Shown: piece after piece, positions 44,076-51,887 of the stretch
How the letters are laid out: each line of letters starts with the position of its first letter
How positions within the stretch are numbered: the first letter of the stretch is position 1
Origin: a virus
Length of the DNA: 64,000 nucleotides
Reading direction: 5' to 3' (one strand)
Virus record (IMG/VR): IMGVR_UViG_3300025164_000635
Span: 1-64,000 of that record
Program-made: the position numbers and the translations under genes
Notes under the pieces: generated by a model
Seen by the model: the letters and a program-made list of their open reading frames with translations, nothing else
Told to the model about the DNA's origin: nothing
Database searches by the model: none

Positions 44076-44435
44076 TTAGGGCCATTGGCGCACGATCATA
44101 TTGACGAGCCGAGCTTCTTCTTGTTCAACAGGCGTAGCCGCCGTGCCACTCCTGACCTGGAGAAACTTGACGCCTGCAAATCGTAACGGATTGGCGAGGG
44201 TGATGTAGCGATCCTCTGCGGCCTGTACCGTAACCTCATTGTCATCGTCTCCGTAGAGATCCCGAACGACATCCGGGACGGAGCCCGCCAGGAAGGTAAA
44301 ATCGGCGGCCGTCCACTCTGCCGGCATCTCAATCCCGACAAGCAGCAGACCATTCAGAGAGACTGCCTCGGACAGTGTGCCTGCCGCGGCGAAATGAACA
44401 GGAAGTACGAACAGTCTTGACATGCTTTGGCTCAT
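44076..44435 (-). CDS. Hypothetical virion-region protein
   Basis: The product has 119 residues, beta-rich (FVLPVHFAAAGTLS, VTVQAAEDRYITLANP) with a C-terminal helix. It lies just before the VTQ repeat gene and overlaps its own upstream neighbour. No family recognised. Confidence 0.6.
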   Translation of the reverse strand: MSQSMSRLFVLPVHFAAAGTLSEAVSLNGLLLVGIEMPAEWTAADFTFLAGSVPDVVRDLYGDDDNEVTVQAAEDRYITLANPLRFAGVKFLQVRSGTAATPVEQEEARLVNMIVRQWP

Positions 44436-44764
44436 TCGAGTACCCCCAGAAGTACAATCTTGAGTGTGGCTCCCAGGGGAGCCACCACGGAAACGCCGGT
44501 CAAGGTAGCGCCTCCTAGGTAAGCGACCGTGCAGTCATACCCTGAGACAGCCCCGTTCAGCCGGAGCTCAATCACTTCGTCACTCGACAGGAAAAGAGAG
44601 GTGACGCTTGACAGAGGGGCCGGGAAGAGATCGACTGCGCTGGCCGAGGCTGGCAGCTCCATCTCGTATTGCATCATCTCAGCATCCCCGGTCAGGAGGT
44701 TCTCAAACAGGGGTGAAATGCGATCACCGTTTGTGTCCAGCACCGATAGGAAGACCTGCTTCAT
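44432..44764 (-). CDS. Hypothetical virion-region protein
   Basis: The product has 110 residues, a beta domain (QVFLSVLDTNGDRIS..., VTSLFLSSDEVIELRL, GATLKIVLLGVLE). It starts in an ATGA overlap with the portal stop and overlaps the next start. No recognised family. Confidence 0.6.
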   Translation of the reverse strand: MKQVFLSVLDTNGDRISPLFENLLTGDAEMMQYEMELPASASAVDLFPAPLSSVTSLFLSSDEVIELRLNGAVSGYDCTVAYLGGATLTGVSVVAPLGATLKIVLLGVLE

Positions 44765-46377
44765 TTGGGTACTCCTGCAGGAACAGGTACGGGCGCGTTC
44801 TGCCCATTCCCGGACGGCTGGCCACCCCCGAAGGGAGCCGGCTTCGATTCCGCGATCGCCGTAGCCCGTTTGATCTCAAGCTCGTTCTCAAATTCCATGT
44901 CGGCCCGGATGCGGTCCTGCTCTGCTTCGGGATCGTGGACGCCAATCTCGGTCAGGTAGCTCAGGAGACTGATACCGCCCTTCGTGAGGCGGTTATTGAG
45001 CATGTCGGCTCGTTCGCTTACTTCCAGGGGGATTTGAGGATTCCAGATCAATAGTTGATTGAGGCGAAGATGGTCTTCCGAGAGGTTGACTGGCAAAGTA
45101 ACGCCGGCCTGGGTCAATGCATTTCCATAGCCCATCAGGCCGGCCAAGATGATGCGATTTAAGTGCCGCATGGCGGTCGAGAAGTCGATGCGCTCAGCTT
45201 GTGTGTGCGCCATCGTCGGCCACATCCGGTAAGCCGTCACCGGGCCCGTGATCCGGCCGCCCGACACATCATCGTCACCCAGAGCGACGGCTGCAATGTC
45301 GGCCTGCCGGCGGATCTCGTTCCAAAGCTCAGCATCGTAATTGGCAAGACTGGCTGGCACTTCGGGATAGCGCAGGAAGTCGGCCTTGGGATCGCCTGAG
45401 TTGGGAGCTGCTCTCTTCACGCCCAAATTGAGAGCAGTCGATACTTCCCGGCCATGCTCATCGAGAACGGGCTGCATCTTCAGACCCTTCTCAACATTGG
45501 CAACAGTCATGATCGGATGGGTGACTTCCCGGACGGCATCCCCTTTGTCAGCCGATCTGAAATTCTTCTCTCGCGTCAATCCTACCAGGTCGGGAATGTG
45601 ACTATTGCCCCAGAATCCATCGTCTCGAATGTGGGGGATATAGACGATGGGCACTCTCTTGAATGGGTGTGGCCCTTCCAGGATACCGTATCCTTCAACT
45701 TGGGCCACTTTGCCGTTCACCCGAATGACATAGCTGTCCGGCGTCCAGTGCTCCATGTAGAGGGCATCTTCATTCTCATCAACCTTGACCCCGTAGCGTG
45801 CGGCATCCACAGATGAGATCAGATAGCCAATGTAGCACTCCCGCAGGTTCCACCATTGGCCCTTGTCGTAAACGGGTAGCAGCGTTCCTGGTGTGACCGG
45901 GAAGATACGCAGGCGGGTCGCTAACTCAGTATCTTGGGGTTGCCACAGGACTTGCAGGCCATACCCGCCGAACACCTGGGTCATCAAGCCCACCCTCTGA
46001 ATGAGCGCAGTCGCTTCTGAGTCATCCCAAGTGGAGCGTAAGAGGTCCTGAATAGAGGTCGCCTCAGCTCGTGAGGTGCTACTATCACCGCCCGGTTTCA
46101 CGACGATCTGGACAGGGTTTGAGAGGACATTGTGAGGCTGAATCCCGATCAGTACGTCACGGTGGACGCGACACACTTTCCCGATCGGGTTCAGGGCAAG
46201 GGGATAGAGCTTGGGGCGATCTCCGGTCGCCGGATCGGAGATACTAGACTCAGGATCACGAATGGAGTCCCCGCGAAACCACGACAGATAATCCGCGTAG
46301 GCGGTTCGCCGGGCAGCCCACTCGTCTGAATTGTAGAGTTCTTCGTCTGGATTCTTGACCAGGCCAAAGCGTGCCAA
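44761..46377 (-). CDS. Portal protein
   Basis: The product has 538 residues from TTG 46377. It shows portal features: an N-terminal ARRTAYADYLSWFRGD segment, LMTQVFGGYGLQVLWQP, VYIPHIRDDGFWGNSHIPDLVGLTREKNF, and a helical C-terminal region (AERIDFSTAMRHLNR, LNNRLTKGGISLLSYL). It lies downstream of terminase. It forms the dodecameric channel for DNA packaging. The TTG start is preceded by a GAGG motif, and no in-frame ATG is nearby. Confidence 0.85.
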   Translation of the reverse strand: MARFGLVKNPDEELYNSDEWAARRTAYADYLSWFRGDSIRDPESSISDPATGDRPKLYPLALNPIGKVCRVHRDVLIGIQPHNVLSNPVQIVVKPGGDSSTSRAEATSIQDLLRSTWDDSEATALIQRVGLMTQVFGGYGLQVLWQPQDTELATRLRIFPVTPGTLLPVYDKGQWWNLRECYIGYLISSVDAARYGVKVDENEDALYMEHWTPDSYVIRVNGKVAQVEGYGILEGPHPFKRVPIVYIPHIRDDGFWGNSHIPDLVGLTREKNFRSADKGDAVREVTHPIMTVANVEKGLKMQPVLDEHGREVSTALNLGVKRAAPNSGDPKADFLRYPEVPASLANYDAELWNEIRRQADIAAVALGDDDVSGGRITGPVTAYRMWPTMAHTQAERIDFSTAMRHLNRIILAGLMGYGNALTQAGVTLPVNLSEDHLRLNQLLIWNPQIPLEVSERADMLNNRLTKGGISLLSYLTEIGVHDPEAEQDRIRADMEFENELEIKRATAIAESKPAPFGGGQPSGNGQNAPVPVPAGVPK

Positions 46378-46438
46378 AAGCCGAACCTCAGTAGCGCCTT
46401 CCTGCGCTCTGATTTCTCGGCTTCTCTAAAGCCCTGGC

Positions 46439-46645
46439 CTAACTTGTGGTCGTGGTGGGGGAAGGAATCGGGTAACGATCGACTTGAACCGAATTGCACT
46501 CAGGACAGTTCAACTCAATCATCACTATGCCTTGTTCCATGTCGAAGGTCAGGTTGTAGAGGAATCTTGGTTTCTTTCCTCGGTCGGTCAGCCTGTTCAC
46601 ACATGGTCTGCTTTTACACTCTGCCCGATAGGAGCCGTTCGGCAT
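46439..46645 (-). CDS. Com-like zinc-finger protein
   Basis: The product has 68 residues. The pattern C..RPC..RLTDRGK then IELNCPECNSVQVDRY resembles the small zinc-binding Com proteins, which in phage Mu control translation of a modification gene. It lies between terminase and portal. The reading frame is open and well composed, but competing frames overlap it, so this is moderate. Confidence 0.5.
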   Translation of the reverse strand: MPNGSYRAECKSRPCVNRLTDRGKKPRFLYNLTFDMEQGIVMIELNCPECNSVQVDRYPIPSPTTTTS

Positions 46646-46675
46646 CCATCGCCCTCAACCCAATTGTGGAACATC

Positions 46676-46903
46676 TTACAAGAATCTCTGTCGTTTGTCA
46701 ATATGGCGTCTCGTGACCACGCGCCTGAACCTTCCGCTTGCTCTAACCGACCGCAGACCGCCTCGGCTTCTCGGCTCGACCTGAATCTGAGGATTTGCAG
46801 TGTCTTCGATGAGCTGGGCCTGCCAGCGTATAACAATCTGCAACATTCGGCGTAACATTGACTGAACCTTGTCCAGTGACCAAAGTCCCATACGTTTGAT
46901 CAT
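46676..46903 (-). CDS. Hypothetical basic protein coupled to terminase
   Basis: The product has 75 residues. It starts with ATG overlapping the TerL stop (ATGA), which supports translation. The N-terminal half has an amphipathic helix (VQSMLRRMLQIVIRWQAQLI) and the end is Arg-rich. No family recognised; an overlapping frame at 46597-46836 is less convincing. Confidence 0.5.
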   Translation of the reverse strand: MIKRMGLWSLDKVQSMLRRMLQIVIRWQAQLIEDTANPQIQVEPRSRGGLRSVRASGRFRRVVTRRHIDKRQRFL

Positions 46904-48759
46904 CGCCGATCCCTCCGGGTCTGTGTTCGTGCTCCTCGATAGGAGCTTCTCGGCAGCCTCACCATCTCTTCGTCATCACTGGCCGGCATGGGTTTCAGAT
47001 CTTCGTTGATCCTGAACTTATCGACCACCCTACTCCAAAGAGTCCCTTCGTACCTGACCGCCAAGCAGTATACAAACAAAGAGGCAATCACGTCATCGGA
47101 CAACTTATCGTGCCCCGGCCCCTTTTCCCGGTAAACGCCGCCTTGATACCAAAGAGCGGTCAGCTTCGGCCAGGCAAAATGACTATCTTGCGCCAAGAGC
47201 GTAAATAGAGACCGAGCCCAGGCTTTGTTGTTACCGGCAAACGTGACCGGCACAGTCTGATAGCTAGCGAAAACACCACTGTCCTCGAACCCGGTCAGTC
47301 CCAGATTGGTCGCGTCGTAATAGCCCATGGCTGCGTAATCATCCATGCACTGCTTGAACGCGCTCAGCCACGGATCGTAAGTCCCATCCCCATCCAGCAT
47401 CCCAAAATAGACTAACGGGATTGGTTTCACCATGAAGGTCGTCAAATCAAGCGCCAATACGGTCGGCACATTCTGGTCACTCAGCTGGGCCGGATACGAC
47501 TTTCCCGGATCGCCCACCACAATGTAGCTATGTCGCGCAATTGGCGGCACTCGATACCGGATGACGCCCATTTCCCCTCGACTCTCAGACGGGATCCGCT
47601 CGGCCAGTAAGTCCTTATCCATCTCTTCATCGTGGCACCGATTGAAAAGCACTTCTGGCAATAGCCGATTCAGGCTCGAGGAGTTCGTATCCCCACCCAA
47701 CCAACGCCTCTGCTCGGCCTCAGATAGCAAGGCCCCATGAAATGCCTTCTGCCGATCGGTGATGTAGACGTTCGCGTCTCGGTGAATCCCCTCCACGTAG
47801 CGTGCCTTCACCAAAGGATCGTTCTTCTCGGCCAGCGTCCTGATGCGTCCTTTGAGCACTTCCAACTCAGGATTCAACATCCCGTCTTCGGGTGGGTTCG
47901 TCAGCATGGTCAGTTTCGACCACATATCCTCACCATTCGCCCGTTGTCCGCGCGAACGGGTCATGAGTGTTCCCAAAGCGGCCACAATACCCATGAGGTA
48001 CTGCACCTCGTCCACATTCAGCCAATCCACATTCTTCCCGGTAATGTTCTGCGCTGTGCCATCTCGCCCAATCGTTTGACACACAAACCGGCTCTCATAT
48101 TGCGGCCCAAAGGGACTCCGAATCACCACGGTCGGGTGTGGCTTTGAGACAAACAACTCGCCCCCACGAGTCATCTCTACAAATTTCGTGAAGGGCGTAT
48201 CGGTGCACCACTTTGTCAACTCTTCCACCATCAATACGGCCTGATTCTCGGTGGGCGCCACGTTCAGGAACCGGAAGCCCGGATACAACGCACAGCACCC
48301 CAGGCCCGCCACGGCTACCGCACTCGTCTTGCTCGTCCCGGTCCCCGTGATGGCCAGCACGACCGCCACACTCGGATCGATCAACCCATTCTGTATCACC
48401 CACGGCAAAAAGAGATACCCATGCGGATACAAGAAGTCTGGCTCAGCCAGCTCTGTCCAGCGCGTCTCAATACGCATGAGGCCAAACCCCTCGACCTCCA
48501 GTTTCATCTCCTGCTCCGGCCGGCCCGCCTGCACCCACATCTCGTGCAACTGACCGTACTCAAAAAGAGACCGGTAATGGCCAGTCTCACCCCCTTCCGC
48601 CCGCCAGCGAGTCCCCCCGCCTGGCAAGCGCATGTAGTAGTTCGTCAGCACATTCAGGTCACCGTCGCGTGCCTCCTTCAATACCCGCATGTCTGACGGC
48701 TCCGCCAGCGACTCAAATCGCTTCATCCACCTCGATAACGCCCTCTCGTCCGCCCTCAT
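46900..48759 (-). CDS. Terminase large subunit
   Basis: The product has 619 residues from ATG 48759, chosen because it overlaps the stop of the upstream gene (ATGA) and is closer to a good site than the earlier ATG. It is the packaging ATPase and nuclease. It shows an atypical Walker A (TGTGTSKTS, about 138-146), Walker B WLNVDE (about 245), nuclease VVGDPGKS (about 413) and C-terminal DDVIASL (about 553). It heads the structural genes in the late operon. Confidence 0.88.
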   Translation of the reverse strand: MRADERALSRWMKRFESLAEPSDMRVLKEARDGDLNVLTNYYMRLPGGGTRWRAEGGETGHYRSLFEYGQLHEMWVQAGRPEQEMKLEVEGFGLMRIETRWTELAEPDFLYPHGYLFLPWVIQNGLIDPSVAVVLAITGTGTSKTSAVAVAGLGCCALYPGFRFLNVAPTENQAVLMVEELTKWCTDTPFTKFVEMTRGGELFVSKPHPTVVIRSPFGPQYESRFVCQTIGRDGTAQNITGKNVDWLNVDEVQYLMGIVAALGTLMTRSRGQRANGEDMWSKLTMLTNPPEDGMLNPELEVLKGRIRTLAEKNDPLVKARYVEGIHRDANVYITDRQKAFHGALLSEAEQRRWLGGDTNSSSLNRLLPEVLFNRCHDEEMDKDLLAERIPSESRGEMGVIRYRVPPIARHSYIVVGDPGKSYPAQLSDQNVPTVLALDLTTFMVKPIPLVYFGMLDGDGTYDPWLSAFKQCMDDYAAMGYYDATNLGLTGFEDSGVFASYQTVPVTFAGNNKAWARSLFTLLAQDSHFAWPKLTALWYQGGVYREKGPGHDKLSDDVIASLFVYCLAVRYEGTLWSRVVDKFRINEDLKPMPASDDEEMVRLPRSSYRGARTQTRRDRR

Positions 48760-48944
48760 CCATCCCCCTTCCCTACAGGTGGAGTCTTGCCCCACCATTC
48801 CGTGCGTCTGGAGACCGCCTCATCAAAGGCGTCCAGACAGCTAATTAGAAACTGCGCCAGGATGAAGTCCGGCGTGTCCGACCGATTCTCCATGCTGTTC
48901 TCGTTCAGCAACACCGTCAGCTTGTCCCGAAATCCGTCACTCAT
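48756..48944 (-). CDS. Small phage protein upstream of terminase
   Basis: The product has 62 residues. The core TPDFILAQFLISCLDAFDEAVSRR.EWWG follows a conserved pattern I recognise from many phages (DFILA ... CL.AF ... R..W.G) next to head genes. The exact role is unknown. It is coupled by ATGA overlaps on both sides. Confidence 0.7.
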   Translation of the reverse strand: MSDGFRDKLTVLLNENSMENRSDTPDFILAQFLISCLDAFDEAVSRRTEWWGKTPPVGKGDG

Positions 48945-49210
48945 ACCTCGAGAGCCTCCGTTATACTCTCAACCTGCCTTACCAACTCCTCCAGGCGCGT
49001 GACCCGTTCCTGAAACTGGTTTGCCAACGCCACATACACCCCATTCGACTGCTCCCTGAGCGTCGGCGCCTCCATCATCGGCCGCATGACGCCCGACAGC
49101 CGCCCCTCCAGTCTCCCCAGACCCTTCTGGAGTTGCTCCAGGCTCACATCCAGCTTAACCAGTACCTCCTGCATGTGTGTCTGTTTAGCCATCTGGTCAT
49201 GCTGCTGCAT
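48941..49210 (-). CDS. Coiled-coil protein
   Basis: The product has 89 residues from ATG 49210, six bases after AAGGAGG. Residues about 12-45 and 60-85 form heptads (LVKLDVSLEQLQKGLGRLEGRL). It is coupled to the next gene by ATGA. It may assist packaging, but this is inference. Confidence 0.65.
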   Translation of the reverse strand: MQQHDQMAKQTHMQEVLVKLDVSLEQLQKGLGRLEGRLSGVMRPMMEAPTLREQSNGVYVALANQFQERVTRLEELVRQVESITEALEV

Positions 49211-49466
49211 CTTGCCCCTCCTTGAGATATTCTCGACTTGCCTGAATGTACGCAGGCGGCTGTGTCCAGCCCGACAACAGTGCTAACCACACCCGCCCAA
49301 ATACTAGAGCCGATAGCCTTTCTCGCAAACTCAGCCGCCAGCAGGATACGCACTGCTCCCCATCTGACCATACTGCCAGCGGCACCACTCCCCCTACCCT
49401 CTCCGAGTAACTGTGACTGCTTGGAAACAAGACCTTGTTCGCTAACCCAAAAGCCACTGGCCTCAT
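49197..49466 (-). CDS. Conserved phage protein (SCWRLS...ERL...FGRVWL type)
   Basis: The product has 89 residues from ATG 49466, which overlaps the upstream stop (ATGA). A longer reading from GTG 49649 gives an implausible Gly-rich start. The core VPLAVWSDGEQCVSCWRLSLRERLSALVFGRVWLALL...TQPP follows a widespread phage protein pattern of unknown function. It ends next to the coiled-coil gene. Confidence 0.7.
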   Translation of the reverse strand: MRPVAFGLANKVLFPSSHSYSERVGGVVPLAVWSDGEQCVSCWRLSLRERLSALVFGRVWLALLSGWTQPPAYIQASREYLKEGQDAAA

Positions 49467-49642
49467 CCCCCACCCCACCCCACCTGCTCCATCAGGGCTA
49501 CCAACGCTTCCGTCACCCGTATCCACTCGTCCCACTGCGCCACCAGACGCCTTGGCGCGTTCGCTCTCATCATCGACGCCCTCTCTATCAGCGCCCTCAA
49601 CTCCCCCACCCCCAACGGCCTCAAACTCTCTTCGGTCACCAT
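49463..49642 (-). CDS. First gene of the late operon, small helical protein
   Basis: The product has 59 residues from ATG 49642, behind a strong AGGAGGTG ribosome-binding site. It is helical and acidic to basic (VGELRALIERASMMRANAP, WIRVTEALVALMEQVGW). It overlaps the next gene by ATGA. No family recognised. It starts the operon that runs to 10968. Confidence 0.6.
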   Translation of the reverse strand: MVTEESLRPLGVGELRALIERASMMRANAPRRLVAQWDEWIRVTEALVALMEQVGWGGG

Positions 49643-49672
49643 CCCTCACACCTCCTCTTACAGAGTCCCCCT

Positions 49673-49681
49673 ATTCTACCA
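49673..49681 (-). promoter_or_regulatory. Candidate extended -10 promoter for the late operon
   Basis: Reading the minus strand, TGGTAGAAT (TG-n-TAGAAT) lies 31 bases before the first ATG at 49642. No clear -35 box is found. It is the best-placed candidate for the long late operon, but a phage-encoded polymerase could use a different signal. Confidence 0.3.
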
Positions 49682-49739
49682 CTCCCCACCCTTCTCGGCC
49701 TCACCCACGCATACAACTTGGCCGCCGGAAAAGGGAGAA

Positions 49740-49748
49740 ATATATAAG
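49740..49748 (+). promoter_or_regulatory. Candidate promoter for the rightward small-gene cluster
   Basis: An AT-rich TATATAAG stretch sits in a GC-rich divergent intergenic region (49643-49811). A TTGGCC at 49718 is about 17 bases upstream, a weak -35 match. The first downstream gene starts at 49812. Confidence 0.3.
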
Positions 49749-49811
49749 AACAGATGGCCTTTTAGTGAAGTATAGGGCTTTCTGTCCACATCCAGGAAAG
49801 GAGAAAGTGTC

Positions 49812-49919
49812 ATGTCACAGGTTGGTTCGTTCATTCTGTTGGTCGTGGCCGCCGTGTTCATTCTGGCTGGTGGTGGCGCAGGCGTCATCATCGGGCAACT
49901 GTTCACGATGGGCTTCTAA
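49812..49919 (+). CDS. Tiny membrane protein
   Basis: The product has 35 residues from ATG 49812 behind AAAGGAG. It is nearly all one membrane helix (FILLVVAAVFILAGGGAGVIIGQ). It could be a membrane-acting early protein, but no family is recognised. Confidence 0.6.
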   Translation: MSQVGSFILLVVAAVFILAGGGAGVIIGQLFTMGF

Positions 49920-50019
49920 CTGAATAGCAGAGGCAGAGGGGCAACCGAAAGGTTGTGTCCCTCGCCCTCTGGGATTCAGCCGAAAGGCTATACCAAGAAT
50001 CCTGGAAAGGAGAACAGCC
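49920..50019 (+). ncRNA. Structured leader RNA with two GAAA hairpins
   Basis: The 100 bases between genes fold into a stem with AACC-GAAA-GGTT at its tip and a second with AGCC-GAAA-GGCT inside a GGATTC/GAATCC stem. A ribosome-binding site (AAAGGAG) follows. The GAAA tetraloop stems recur in the 52308 leader with different base pairs. Confidence 0.5.
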
Positions 50020-50265
50020 ATGTTGCAGATCAACCATGTCGAGATCAGGACAATCGAGGCCGCGAAACTGATGGACTTCGTGGGCAAGGCGCAACCGTCT
50101 GCTTGGGGTATCGGTCGGTATGCCCTGCAGGCAGGGCAGCCCACCATCCAGGTTGAGCAGCGGGTGTGCCATGCCGCCGCTCTTGAACTGCGCCAGTTGG
50201 CCGCAGAGAAGGACATCGCCAACCCGGCGCTGTTCGCTATTGCGGCCTATCTCGGCAATCTGTAA
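50020..50265 (+). CDS. Hypothetical small protein
   Basis: The product has 81 residues from ATG 50020 behind AAAGGAG. It is helical and soluble (MLQINHVEIRTIEAAKLMDFVGKA, RQLAAEKDIANPALFAIAAYLGN). No family recognised. Confidence 0.65.
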   Translation: MLQINHVEIRTIEAAKLMDFVGKAQPSAWGIGRYALQAGQPTIQVEQRVCHAAALELRQLAAEKDIANPALFAIAAYLGNL

Positions 50266-50369
50266 AACAACTGAATATCGCAGAGAGGGGCTAGGCCATA
50301 GGCTTAGCTCTAATGCGGCATACCGGTCTCAAGCCCGGTAAACCCATGTCGCATAAAGGAGAAAGAGTC
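50266..50369 (+). ncRNA. Structured leader RNA with nested stems
   Basis: One stem pairs AGAG-GGCTA with TAGC-TCT. A second pairs ATGCGGCAT with ATGTCGCAT (nine pairs, one G-U) around ACCGG/CCGGT. The second stem ends just before AAAGGAG of the next gene. Confidence 0.45.
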
Positions 50370-50561
50370 ATGCGTACAGTTATCCAGGACCGGGTAGCTT
50401 CAGAAGCTACTCGGAGAGCATACGAACGTATGATGGAGAGCAACCCAAGACCCAGCTACCAGCCTCAGTCTGAGGCCGAAGCCTGGAGACAGGCGTGGAT
50501 CTCAGGCAAGGTCAGCCTAGGGGATGTCCCGGCTCGCTATCGCTCCCTCGTTGCTCGCTAA
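50370..50561 (+). CDS. Hypothetical small protein
   Basis: The product has 63 residues from ATG 50370 behind AAAGGAGAAAG; an upstream in-frame ATG at 50313 overlaps the leader structure. It has an N-terminal helix rich in Arg and Glu (DRVASEATRRAYERMMESN) and a Trp-containing middle. Unrecognised. Confidence 0.6.
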   Translation: MRTVIQDRVASEATRRAYERMMESNPRPSYQPQSEAEAWRQAWISGKVSLGDVPARYRSLVAR

Positions 50562-50571
50562 CAATCGAATA

Positions 50572-50655
50572 TCTGCCTTCTTCCAGGAAGGCAGAGCAGG
50601 CTCATTCTCTCGGAGGAGGATGGGCCTGCTCTGCTTTCTGGGACTAGAGCCCAGA
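50572..50655 (+). ncRNA. Three-hairpin leader element, copy 1
   Basis: Hairpin 1 pairs TCTGCCTTC with GAAGGCAGA. Hairpin 2 pairs AGAGCAGGC (50593) with GCCTGCTCT (50624). Hairpin 3 is TCTGGG-ACTAGAG-CCCAGA (50637-50655). It is followed by AAAAGGAG and a short coding gene. Copies 2 and 3 keep the architecture and the ACTAGAG loop with compensating stem changes. Confidence 0.65.
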
Positions 50656-50676
50656 GCAGAGAAAAGGAGAATCACC

Positions 50677-50871
50677 ATGACGTACCCGAAAGGCTACACC
50701 AACGACTACGCTACCATCTGGGAGCAACGCATGAGCAAGGCCATCGGCCTGCACCTACACTGGCTGACTGAGGCATGCTACCAGGCCGCTCTTTACAGCG
50801 ACCGCCTCACCATCCAGGCTCAGGTCAAGCTGGGCAAGCTCTACATGGCTGCCAGCAAGGGCGGCAAGTAG
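50677..50871 (+). CDS. Hypothetical small protein
   Basis: The product has 64 residues from ATG 50677 behind AAAAGGAG. It is rich in aromatic residues (YPKGYTNDYATIWEQ, WLTEACYQAALYSDRL) and helical. Unrecognised. It is flanked by two copies of the three-hairpin leader. Confidence 0.6.
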   Translation: MTYPKGYTNDYATIWEQRMSKAIGLHLHWLTEACYQAALYSDRLTIQAQVKLGKLYMAASKGGK

Positions 50872-50884
50872 TCGTCAATCTACT

Positions 50885-50962
50885 TCTGTCTTCCCCTCCG
50901 GGAAGGCAGAGGCTTGGGTATCACGGTATCCAAGCCTCTGCCTTTCGGGACTAGAGCCCGAA
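50885..50962 (+). ncRNA. Three-hairpin leader element, copy 2
   Basis: Hairpin 1 pairs TCTGTCTTCCC with GGGAAGGCAGA (eleven pairs, one G-U). Hairpin 2 pairs AGAGGCTTGG with CCAAGCCTCT (ten pairs). Hairpin 3 is TTCGGG-ACTAGAG-CCCGAA (50944-50962). Compared with copy 1, C-G becomes T-A and T-A becomes C-G in hairpin 3, while the loop is unchanged. Confidence 0.65.
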
Positions 50963-50982
50963 GCAGAGAAAAGGAGAAACCC

Positions 50983-51252
50983 ATGTCTCACAAGATCATC
51001 TTCGTGCTGGTGCTGGTCGGGCTGATGCTGGCCTTCACGGCCTGTGATGCCTCGAAAGAGGCAGGCTGGACGACCTCCTGTATCCGGGAGTACAAGGCCG
51101 CCAACGATGGGGCTGATCCGGATGCGGACACACTCAAGGCGTGCGTTGAGGCCAAGAGAGATGCTGCTGAGTCTCTCAACAAGACACTCAATCAGGGCAA
51201 GCAGCAGGCCGAAGCCCTGGTTGCTACACCCGTCCCTGACCCCAATAAGTAG
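50983..51252 (+). CDS. Probable small lipoprotein
   Basis: The product has 89 residues from ATG 50983 behind AAAAGGAG. A signal-like N-terminus (MSHKIIFVLVLVGLMLAFTAC) with a Cys at residue 21 fits a lipoprotein, though the FTAC box is not perfect. The mature part is acidic with two more Cys. The function is unknown; a surface or exclusion role is possible. Confidence 0.6.
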   Translation: MSHKIIFVLVLVGLMLAFTACDASKEAGWTTSCIREYKAANDGADPDADTLKACVEAKRDAAESLNKTLNQGKQQAEALVATPVPDPNK

Positions 51253-51284
51253 CAAGCTATAGACAACCAAATATCGCTTCACCC

Positions 51285-51362
51285 CTGCTCCCTCATGGGA
51301 GCAGACCAGAGCCACTCTCCTGCGAGGGCGGCTCTGGTCTGCTTCTGGGACTAGAGCCCAGG
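51285..51362 (+). ncRNA. Three-hairpin leader element, copy 3
   Basis: Hairpin 1 pairs CTGCTCCC with GGGAGCAG. Hairpin 2 pairs AGACCAGAGCC with GGCTCTGGTCT (eleven pairs). Hairpin 3 is TCTGGG-ACTAGAG-CCCAGG (51344-51362), with a terminal U-G pair. AAAGGAG of the next gene follows. Primary sequence of hairpins 1 and 2 differs from the other copies but the shape is kept. Confidence 0.65.
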
Positions 51363-51384
51363 CAAACAGAAAGGAGTAGTAGCC

Positions 51385-51879
51385 ATGTTACACAATCCGT
51401 TGTTCTGGTTCTGTGTTGCAGCTCTGCTTGTTGCTATCCATGAGCTGATCGTCCGCAATCGCAACCCCTTCTACGAGCTGGACTTGCGGGAGTATTACGA
51501 GCCGAGCTCCCAGGAAGGGGATGAGTGCCCCATCTGCGGTGTCATGGGCGGGCACGATGCCGAGATATGCACGGGTGATGAGTATGCCGGCGTGTGCCGT
51601 GAGGACTTCTATGTCCAATTCGGCAACACCCCAGAAGTTCGGGAGCTGTATCACATCTGGGTCTCTGAGGCTAATGTGGAGTTCCGCTGGATGGTCATGG
51701 ATATGTGCGGCATGTACGGTGCCTCCGAGACCTTGGGCCGCCTCCGGGAAGCCATCAACGAGGAGCGGCCTCTCGACTTGCCATCCAGCAAAGAGATGCA
51801 CCGCCGCATCCTCCGGGCTTGCCCCGATCCCGACCTCGCCCGCGGTATGGGTGAGGAGACCCTCTACAGAGTGCGATAG
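51385..51879 (+). CDS. Membrane-anchored protein with zinc-binding-like region
   Basis: The product has 164 residues from ATG 51385. One N-terminal membrane helix (FWFCVAALLVAIHELIV) is followed by CPICGVMGGHDAEIC, a Cys/His cluster that could bind zinc, then acidic helices. No family recognised. It has the third copy of the leader upstream and overlaps no gene. Confidence 0.65.
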   Translation: MLHNPLFWFCVAALLVAIHELIVRNRNPFYELDLREYYEPSSQEGDECPICGVMGGHDAEICTGDEYAGVCREDFYVQFGNTPEVRELYHIWVSEANVEFRWMVMDMCGMYGASETLGRLREAINEERPLDLPSSKEMHRRILRACPDPDLARGMGEETLYRVR

Positions 51880-51887
51880 GAGGAACA

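Noticed and set aside
46597-46836. 79-codon minus-strand frame between terminase and portal
   Set aside because: It overlaps the 46676-46903 frame, which has an ATGA coupling to terminase; this one has no start signal.
49197-49649. 150-codon minus-strand reading from GTG 49649
   Set aside because: The first 60 residues are Gly/Asp-rich nonsense. The better reading is two coupled genes, 49463-49642 and 49197-49466, each with good sites.
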